Below the pieces are notes generated by a model. That model saw only the letters and a program-made list of their open reading frames with translations. It did no database searches and was not told where the DNA came from. A stretch of 64,000 nt of DNA from JASLMY01 sp965226475 (GTDB lineage: Bacteria > Pseudomonadota > Alphaproteobacteria > GCA-2731375): NCBI GenBank assembly GCA_965226475.1, contig CBDDDJ010000002.1, forward strand, positions 1-64,000, given 5' to 3'. Numbering within the stretch: position 1 is the stretch's first letter; the number at the start of each line of letters is the position of its first letter. The position numbers and the translations under genes were made by a program. Shown piece by piece: positions 58,361 through 64,000 of the stretch.

Positions 58361-59446
58361 ATGTCCTTGCGTCTGCAGTTCGCGCTTCTGATCCTGCTCG
58401 CCGGCGCGCTTGGCGCCGGGTGGTGGTTCTTCACGGCCAATCCGGGCGCGGCGGGGAGCGACGAGGCCAAGCCCAGGCGGGCCGCCGCCGCGACCCCCGT
58501 CCTCACCGAGGTCGTGGAGCTGGCGCCGGACCGGATAACGCTTCGCCTGATCGGCACCGGGCGGGCGATCCGCTCGGCCGCCATCCACCCCAAGGCGGCG
58601 GGCGAGGTGGTCGAACTCGCCTTCCGGGCCGACGAGGCCGTGAAGGCCGGGCAGATCCTCCTGCGGCTCGATTCCAAGCACCAGAGCCTGAAGGTCCGCC
58701 TGGCCGAGGTCGCCTTCAAGGAGGCCCGGCGCGACATGCGGCGGATGGAGCGCCTGGCGCCCGCCGGTCATGCCTCGCGCGCCCGCCTCGATACCGCCCG
58801 GGCCGGGATGCAGGCCGCCGCCATCCGCCTGGAGCAGGCCGAGGCGGAACTGGCCGACCGTATCGTCCGCGCGCCGTTCGCCGGCTTCGTCGGCCTGACC
58901 GAGATCGAGGTCGGCGACCGGGTCGACGAGGCCGTGACCATCGCGGGCATCGACGACCGCTCGGAAATCCTGGTCGAGTTCGCCGTGCCCGAGGACCAGT
59001 CGACCCGGATCGCCGTCGGCGACCGCCTTCGGGTGCGGCCCTGGTCCCTCCCCGACAGCTGGATCGACGGCGTCGTCGCCGCGCTCGACAGCCGCATCTC
59101 CCCCGCCGCGCGATCCTTGAAGGCGCGGGCGCGGATCCCCAACGCGGACGGCCGAATCCGCCCCGGCAGCAGCTTCGAGGTCCGTCTCGACTTCACCGGA
59201 GAGGCCTATCCCCGGATCAAGGAGGTGGCGGTGCTCTGGAGCCGGGACGGCGCCTATCTCTGGCGGGTCCGCGAGGCCAGGGCCGAGAAGGTCTTCGTCC
59301 GCCTGGTGCGCCGCGACCATGGCCACGTTCTGGTCGACGGCCCGCTGGGCGAAGGTGACGTGATCGTCGTCGAGGGGCTGCAGGGCCTGCGCGACGGCCA
59401 GAAGCTGAAGCCCCGCGCCGCCGACGCGGCGGGCAAGACGTCGTGA
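58361..59446 (+). CDS. RND membrane fusion protein (right copy)
   Basis: About 361 residues from the ATG at 58361 (an in-frame start lies at 58334). Identical in protein to the left copy. GTGA overlap with the permease. Confidence 0.9.
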   Translation: MSLRLQFALLILLAGALGAGWWFFTANPGAAGSDEAKPRRAAAATPVLTEVVELAPDRITLRLIGTGRAIRSAAIHPKAAGEVVELAFRADEAVKAGQILLRLDSKHQSLKVRLAEVAFKEARRDMRRMERLAPAGHASRARLDTARAGMQAAAIRLEQAEAELADRIVRAPFAGFVGLTEIEVGDRVDEAVTIAGIDDRSEILVEFAVPEDQSTRIAVGDRLRVRPWSLPDSWIDGVVAALDSRISPAARSLKARARIPNADGRIRPGSSFEVRLDFTGEAYPRIKEVAVLWSRDGAYLWRVREARAEKVFVRLVRRDHGHVLVDGPLGEGDVIVVEGLQGLRDGQKLKPRAADAAGKTS

Positions 59447-62400
59447 GCCTGCGCCCGAGCGACCTGCCCGCCCTCGCGGTCCGCCGGCCGACGCTGGTGA
59501 TCGTGCTGAACCTGTTGATCATCGTCGCCGGGCTCGGCGCCCTGCTGGGCGTCGAGGTGCGCGAGCTGCCGGAGGTCGACCGCCCAGTGGTCTCGGTCCG
59601 CGCCTTTTTCGAGGGCGCCTCGCCCGAAACCATGGACGCCGAAGTCACCAGCGTCATCGAGGGCGCGGTGGCCCGCGTCGCCGGGGTCACCGAGATCAAC
59701 GCGGCGAGCGAGGAGAACAACGCCCGGATCCGCGCCGAATTCTCGACCAAGGTCGACATCGACGTCGCCGCCAACGATGTCCGCGAGGCCGTGGCGGCGA
59801 TCGAGCGGCGGCTCCCCGATGGGGTCGAGGACGTAATCGTCCGCAAGGCCGACCACGATGCCTCGCCGATCATCCGCCTGGCGCTGGTGAGCAACTCGCT
59901 GAGCCAGGACGCCCTGACCCGGATTGCCGAGGAAGACGTCTCGGCGGAACTGGCGGCGATCCCGGGCGTGGCGACGGTGGACCTCTTCGGCAACCGGAAA
60001 CGCGTGCTCCGGATCATCGTCGATCCGATGCGTCTCGCGCGTTACGGCATCGGCATCGACGACGTGGCGAACGTGCTGCGGAGCACCGATCTCGACGTCC
60101 CCGCCGGGAGCTTCAAGTCCGACGACCAGTTGTTGCTGGTCCGCGCCGACGCCTCGGTCTGGCGCCCGGAAGACGTGGAGCAACTGGAAATCCGCGAGGG
60201 CGTGCGCCTCGGCGACGTCGCCCGGCCGATCTACGGCCCGGCGGATTCGGAGAGCTACACGCTGCTGAACGGCAAGCGGGTGATCGGCCTCTCGATCATC
60301 CGCCGCGCCCGCTCCAACACGATCGAGATCTCGGCGGCGGTGGATCGCGCGATGGCGCGCCTCAACCGCCGACTGGGCGCGGCGCAAATCGTCAAGATCT
60401 CCGACGACGCCCGCTTCATCAAGGGCTCGATCAAGGAGGTTTTATTCTCGCTCGCCATCGCGGTGCCCATCGTCGTGCTGGTGATCTACCTCTTCATGGG
60501 CGCGCTCCGCCCGACGCTGATCCCCGCCGTCGCGATCCCGATCGCGCTCGTGGGCACGGTCGGCGCGATCTGGCTGCTGGGCTTCTCGATCAATATCCTG
60601 ACCCTGCTGGCGCTGGTGCTCGCGACGGGCATGATCGTCGACGACGCCATCGTCGTGGTCGAGAACATCCAGCGCCGCCGGGCCGAGGGCGGCAAGCCGC
60701 TGGCGGCGGCGGTGATCGGCACCCGGCAGGTCTTCTTCGCCGTGCTGGCGACGACGGCGACGCTGGTCTCCGTTTTCGTGCCGATCGCCTTCCTGCCCGG
60801 CCAGGCCGGCCGCCTCTTCACCGAGTTCGGCTTCGTGCTGGCGATCGCCGTGGTGATCTCCAGCTTCGTCGCGCTGACGCTCTGCCCCATGCTGGCGTCG
60901 CGCCTGCCCGAGGGCCAGGCCACGGGCGGCCGGTTTCGCGCCCGCCTGGGCGCCGGCATCGAGGTGGCCTATCGCCGCTTCCTGGACGCGACGTTGGCGG
61001 CACCGGTCCTGACCTTGGGCGTCGCGGCCGCCATCGCCGGCGGCGCCGTCGTGCTCTTCCCCGAGATAAAACGCGAGCTGTTGCCGCGCGAGGACCGGGG
61101 CGGCCTGTTCATCTACATGCAGGGCCCCGACGGCGTCAGCCTCGACTACATGGACCGCCAGTCGGCCCAGGCCGAGGCGCTGCTGGCGCCGCTCCGCGAG
61201 GCCGGCGAGGTCGAGAACGTGATGTCGATCGTCGGCCGCTGGGACATCAACCGGGTCTATATCGCCGCGCCCCTCGCCCCCTGGTCGGAACGAGGGCGGA
61301 GCCAGGCGGAGATCGCCAAGGAGCTGCGCGGGCCCCTGAAGGCGATCCCCGGCGCCACGGCGCGGGTGCGCCAGCCCAACAGCCTCAACCTGTGGCGGAC
61401 GGGCGGGCGGATCGAATTCACGCTGACCGGTTCCGACTATGCCAAGATCGCCGCCGCGGCGGACGACTTCCTGGCGGCGATCCATCAGCGTCTCCCCGGG
61501 CTCGAGGATCCCGAGATCGAATACCAGCAGACCCAGCCCCAGCTCTCGGTCAAGGTCGACCGGCGCCGGGCCGAGGATCTGGGCGTGCCGGTGGAGCGGA
61601 TCGCCGAGACGCTTCGGGCCATGGTCGACGGGATCGAGGTGGCGGAACTGAACCTGGACGACCGCGCCGTACCGGTCAGGATCGAATCGGCGGCGGGCGC
61701 GATCGACGATCCGAGCGACCTCGCCAACCTGTTCGTCGCCGCGCGCTCCGGCGAGCTGGTGCCGCTCTCCAGCTTCATCCGGCTGGAAGAGGTGGGCGTC
61801 GCGGCGGAACTCGACCGCTCGGGCCAGAAGCGAGCGATCGAAATCGACGCGCCGTTGGCGCCCGGCTATACCCTGGCCCAGGCGATTCCCGACATCGAGG
61901 CGCTGGCCGACGAGGTGCTGCCGGCGGGCATCGGCCTCCGCTTCATCCGGCAGGCGGCGAAGCTGCAAGAGACGAACTACGCCGTGGCGATCACCTTCGC
62001 GATCGCCGTGCTGGTGGTCCTTCTGGTGCTGGCGGCGCAGTTCGAAAGCTTCTTCTCCGCCGCCGTCATCGTGCTGACCGTGCCCTTCGGCCTGGCGGCG
62101 GCGGTCTTCGCCCTGGTGCTGACGGACTCCAGCCTCAACATCTACAGCCAGATCGGTCTCGTGCTGCTGGTCGGCCTCATGGCCAAGAACGGCATATTGG
62201 TGGTCGAGTTCGCCGACCAGCTGCGCGACCGGGGCGATAGCGTGGCACGGGCCATCCGGGGCGCCGCCGTCGCCCGCCTGCGGCCGGTCACCATGACCAT
62301 GCTGTCGACGGTGCTGGGGGCGCTGCCGCTGATCCTGGGCGCGGGGCCCGGGGCGGAGGCGCGCGCCGCCATCGGCTGGGTGGTGTTCGGCGGTCTCGGC

Positions 62401-62556
62401 ATCGCCACGGTCTTCACCCTGGTGCTGATCCCGGTGATCTATTCCCTGCTGGCCCCGCTCCGCCCCCCGCGCGCGCACGCCGGCATCCGCCTGGACCGGG
62501 AGCTGCGCGAGCTGGAGGGCATCAAGGCGCCGGCCTTCGACCGGGCGGCGGAATGA
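59443..62556 (+). CDS. RND efflux permease, complete (AcrB/HAE1 type)
   Basis: 1037 residues, typical length. Twelve transmembrane helices in two halves: TM1 near LVIVLNLLIIVAGLGALLGV, then the porter domain, TM2-TM6 (SLAIAVPIVVLVIYLFMGAL, then VLATGMIVDDAIVVVENI carrying the TM4 Asp-Asp proton-relay motif), the second porter domain, and TM8-TM12 (IGLVLLVGLMAKNGILVVEF). It exports hydrophobic compounds by proton antiport with the adjacent fusion protein; an outer-membrane channel is not encoded here. Its first 571 bases are repeated at the window start. ATGA overlap with the next gene. Confidence 0.94.
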   Translation: MSLRPSDLPALAVRRPTLVIVLNLLIIVAGLGALLGVEVRELPEVDRPVVSVRAFFEGASPETMDAEVTSVIEGAVARVAGVTEINAASEENNARIRAEFSTKVDIDVAANDVREAVAAIERRLPDGVEDVIVRKADHDASPIIRLALVSNSLSQDALTRIAEEDVSAELAAIPGVATVDLFGNRKRVLRIIVDPMRLARYGIGIDDVANVLRSTDLDVPAGSFKSDDQLLLVRADASVWRPEDVEQLEIREGVRLGDVARPIYGPADSESYTLLNGKRVIGLSIIRRARSNTIEISAAVDRAMARLNRRLGAAQIVKISDDARFIKGSIKEVLFSLAIAVPIVVLVIYLFMGALRPTLIPAVAIPIALVGTVGAIWLLGFSINILTLLALVLATGMIVDDAIVVVENIQRRRAEGGKPLAAAVIGTRQVFFAVLATTATLVSVFVPIAFLPGQAGRLFTEFGFVLAIAVVISSFVALTLCPMLASRLPEGQATGGRFRARLGAGIEVAYRRFLDATLAAPVLTLGVAAAIAGGAVVLFPEIKRELLPREDRGGLFIYMQGPDGVSLDYMDRQSAQAEALLAPLREAGEVENVMSIVGRWDINRVYIAAPLAPWSERGRSQAEIAKELRGPLKAIPGATARVRQPNSLNLWRTGGRIEFTLTGSDYAKIAAAADDFLAAIHQRLPGLEDPEIEYQQTQPQLSVKVDRRRAEDLGVPVERIAETLRAMVDGIEVAELNLDDRAVPVRIESAAGAIDDPSDLANLFVAARSGELVPLSSFIRLEEVGVAAELDRSGQKRAIEIDAPLAPGYTLAQAIPDIEALADEVLPAGIGLRFIRQAAKLQETNYAVAITFAIAVLVVLLVLAAQFESFFSAAVIVLTVPFGLAAAVFALVLTDSSLNIYSQIGLVLLVGLMAKNGILVVEFADQLRDRGDSVARAIRGAAVARLRPVTMTMLSTVLGALPLILGAGPGAEARAAIGWVVFGGLGIATVFTLVLIPVIYSLLAPLRPPRAHAGIRLDRELRELEGIKAPAFDRAAE

Positions 62557-63047
62557 CGGCCCCGTCGATCCGGGATCTGGAGACGGGCGACCTCGCGTGG
62601 GTTCTGGCCTTGAACCAGCGCTTCCGGGTCGAACTCTCGTCGCTGACGCCGGCGCGCCTGGCCGAGCTGGCCGGGGGCGCGGCCCACGCCCGGGTCGCGG
62701 GGCCGCGGGCGGCCTTCCTCCTCGCCTTCGACCACGACGCGGATTACGACAGCCCGAACTTCCTCTGGTTCCGGGACCGCCTCGAACGCTTCCTCTATGT
62801 CGATCGGATCGTGGTGGACCCGGCCCACCAGGGGCGCGGCATCGCCCGGGGGCTCTACCGCGATCTCTTCGAGCGCGCCCGCGCGTCGGACGCCGGGGCC
62901 GTGGTCTGCGAGGTCAACAGCGAGCCCCGAAACCCCGCCTCCGACGCCTTCCACGCCGCCCTTGGCTTCGGGACCATCGGCGAGGCGCGCCTGGCGGGGC
63001 GAGGCAAGACCGTGCGCTACCTGCGGCGTGCCTTGGCGAACGCCTGA
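62553..63047 (+). CDS. GNAT family N-acetyltransferase
   Basis: 164 residues. The start overlaps the RND stop (ATGA). The acetyl-CoA motif appears as VDPAHQGRGIARGLYRDLF near residues 88-106, followed by VVCEVNSEPRNPASDAFHAA. Unlike the GNAT at 2787 it ends the efflux operon. The substrate is unknown; association with efflux could suggest drug acetylation, but nothing in the sequence shows this. Confidence 0.87.
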   Translation: MTAPSIRDLETGDLAWVLALNQRFRVELSSLTPARLAELAGGAAHARVAGPRAAFLLAFDHDADYDSPNFLWFRDRLERFLYVDRIVVDPAHQGRGIARGLYRDLFERARASDAGAVVCEVNSEPRNPASDAFHAALGFGTIGEARLAGRGKTVRYLRRALANA

Positions 63048-63177
63048 CGGTAATTTCCACGCCGCGCCGGCGAATCCGGGCGATGGCCAAAGCGGACGCG
63101 AACGAGCGCCGGGACCCTCGTCGACGCCCGATTGTGTTATCATTGAAGATGGCGGGACTAGACATCGGGGATTAGCC

Positions 63178-63327
63178 ATGTCGCCCGAGCCACCACCGCG
63201 AATGCCTCCGGAGCCGCCGCCCGACCGGTTGCCCGACTTGCCGCGCAATCTCCCGCCTCCGATACGCCCACCGCATGCGTCGGAGGGTGGTAGACGTTCT
63301 CGGGCCAAGGGCGCTCGCGCCGAATGA
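63178..63327 (+). CDS. Small proline-rich ORF
   Basis: 49 residues beginning MSPEPPPRMPPEPPPDRLPD and ending in a basic tail (GGRRSRAKGARAE). No strong ribosome binding site precedes it. The proline-rich sequence may be real or a chance frame in GC-rich DNA. Confidence 0.3.
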   Translation: MSPEPPPRMPPEPPPDRLPDLPRNLPPPIRPPHASEGGRRSRAKGARAE

Positions 63328-63359
63328 CCAGCTCCGCCACACGCCCAGAGGAGGGAAAG

Positions 63360-63614
63360 ATGAATATGTTACCCTGAGCTCTGTTTTGGTTTGGTATTGT
63401 TTCCATCCCGCTTGCCTGGATTCTTTGGTATTTCGGGCCGCAAATAGAACTCGTCAGATCGGTCCTCACCAGTATTGACGATCCCGCGCTTAGAGCGGTC
63501 CTGCAAGAAGCTCATGCGGAGCGATGGGGACTCTTTGTCGCTCTATGGCCGGTAACTCTTCTGGTGCTGAGCCAAGTCGTGGAAGGGCGAGTACAGGAAT
63601 TGATGGGCAAATAG
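63360..63614 (+). pseudogene. Small two-helix membrane protein with an early TGA
   Basis: A perfect AGGAGGGAAAG leader precedes ATG AAT ATG TTA CCC TGA; the same frame then reads ALFWFGIVSIPLAWILWYFG, a hydrophilic middle (DDPALRAVLQEAHAERW), and a second helix (GLFVALWPVTLLVLSQVV) to a TAG, 84 residues in all. The TGA at 63375 is best explained as a mutated TGG (Trp), or the protein starts elsewhere. Family not recognised. Confidence 0.65.
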
Positions 63615-63840
63615 CGGCGCCGAAAATACGATCCAAGCTCGGTCGATCGACGGAACGGCCCGAAGGAACGCATCCGCGGAGTCGACATCCGGTTCCGTCG
63701 GAAGGACATGGAGCGGCGAATCGTGACGTCCAAGCGCTATCCGAAATCGACCTGATCGCCCTCGCCGTTGACCTGAACGTGAACCGCCGGCAGCTGAACG
63801 AGACTCGGCGAGCGATGGCGGCGGCGCGGTTGGCGAACCC
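63615..63840. other. Region without a confident gene
   Basis: Several frames are open in both directions, but none shows family motifs or a good ribosome binding site. Confidence 0.3.
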
Positions 63841-64000
63841 GACCTTCGGGGACTGGTCGAGGGTAGCCTTTGCCTCCTCCGATCGGCCCGCCGACATCAG
63901 TGTTTCGGCGACCAAGGCCAGATAGTACGGTCGGCGCATCGACATTCCAGCCGCGAGGCAGGCCGCACGGAAGCGGTCCGCGCGGTGGCGGTCGACCCCA
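63841..64000 (-). pseudogene. C-terminal TPR-type fragment at the window edge
   Basis: The minus strand enters from beyond the window and reads RRPYYLALVAETLMSAGRSE then EAKATLDQS, close to the C-terminal TPR-like region of large ATPase or adenylate-cyclase-type regulators; the expected continuation is absent downstream, so it is probably a truncated or frameshifted remnant. Confidence 0.45.

Larger units (their letters stand above)
40805..60013. repeat. Right arm of the giant inverted repeat
   Basis: Reverse-complement copy of 1-20074. It lacks the IS-A copy found at 19036 in the left arm and the 684-bp element at 13043. It carries an IS256-family relic inside IS-B. The inner limit is exactly the IS-B terminal repeat (AGGGCTTATCCC at 40805); the DNA before it does not match the sequence flanking the left copy and no CGATTGAG target duplication is present. 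Sequence beyond 60013 has no left counterpart only because the window ends there. Confidence 0.95.

Noticed and set aside
1..60013. Inverted repeat as a pure assembly artefact
   Set aside because: Not excluded, but disfavoured: the arms differ by an 11-bp duplication, single-base and 7-bp deletions, a 684-bp insertion, an extra IS-A and an IS256 relic, and the left junction has an intact target duplication.
1..64000. tRNA, rRNA, riboswitch or phage structural genes
   Set aside because: I looked for cloverleaf-like segments with CCA-type ends, rRNA core sequences and typical phage ORF strings and found none that I can support.

Overview
The window is strongly GC-rich DNA with short Shine-Dalgarno leaders and overlapping stop/start codons. 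Host-type proteins (RND efflux pair, LLM-class oxidoreductase, TauD/TfdA dioxygenase, hybrid histidine kinase with phosphorelay, di-haem peroxidase) suggest a Gram-negative proteobacterium, perhaps an alphaproteobacterium of Rhodospirillales type; I cannot fix the taxon. Insertion sequences are unusually dense and many genes are interrupted, frameshifted or carry a nonsense codon. This resembles a genome in an IS-expansion and gene-decay phase, as seen in some host-associated lineages (inference).

The dominant structure is a very large inverted duplication. Bases 1-20074 (left arm) reappear in reverse complement at 40805-60013 (right arm), around a unique spacer of about 20.7 kb. The left arm runs off the window start, so the repeat is longer than seen. 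From the outside inwards each arm carries: RND pump and membrane fusion protein; a lactonase-fold gene; a GNAT acetyltransferase; an isomerase gene cut by an IS256-family element; a methyltransferase; a TauD/TfdA dioxygenase; an LLM-class oxidoreductase; a response regulator fused to a metallo-beta-lactamase (MBL) fold; a hybrid histidine kinase; then nested IS21 and IS1595 elements. The left arm is the ancestral context: the kinase 5' end lies on the far side of the nested elements (20083-20268), overlapping a cytochrome c peroxidase gene, and the 8-bp target duplication of the inner IS1595-family element (called IS-B here) is intact. The right arm stops exactly at the IS-B terminus and is joined there to unrelated DNA, so the duplication breakpoint coincides with an IS end.

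The arms are not identical. The left has an extra 684-bp inverted-repeat element and one more copy of the IS1595-family element called IS-A. The right has an 11-bp duplication that breaks the dioxygenase, a 1-bp loss in the MBL gene, and an IS256-family relic inside IS-B. Substitutions are mostly in the mobile elements.

The spacer holds the cytochrome c peroxidase, remnants of REP-associated (RAYT) and IS110 transposases, a decayed giant secreted protein (HAF repeats, Ig-like modules, C13-type cysteine peptidase, thrombospondin-3 calcium repeats), an IS5-family element abutting a truncated histidine phosphatase, a DUF1330 gene split by an IS1595-family element, an MFS transporter with a strong terminator, an O-methyltransferase-like gene, an IS630-family element split by IS-A, and two secreted proteins. 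One of these is a matrixin-like protein with CARDB repeats. It shares a distinctive C-terminal tail with the decayed giant protein, a possible undescribed sorting signal. Right of 60013 the RND gene continues, followed by a GNAT gene, a short proline-rich ORF, a small membrane-protein gene with a nonsense codon, and a remnant at the edge.
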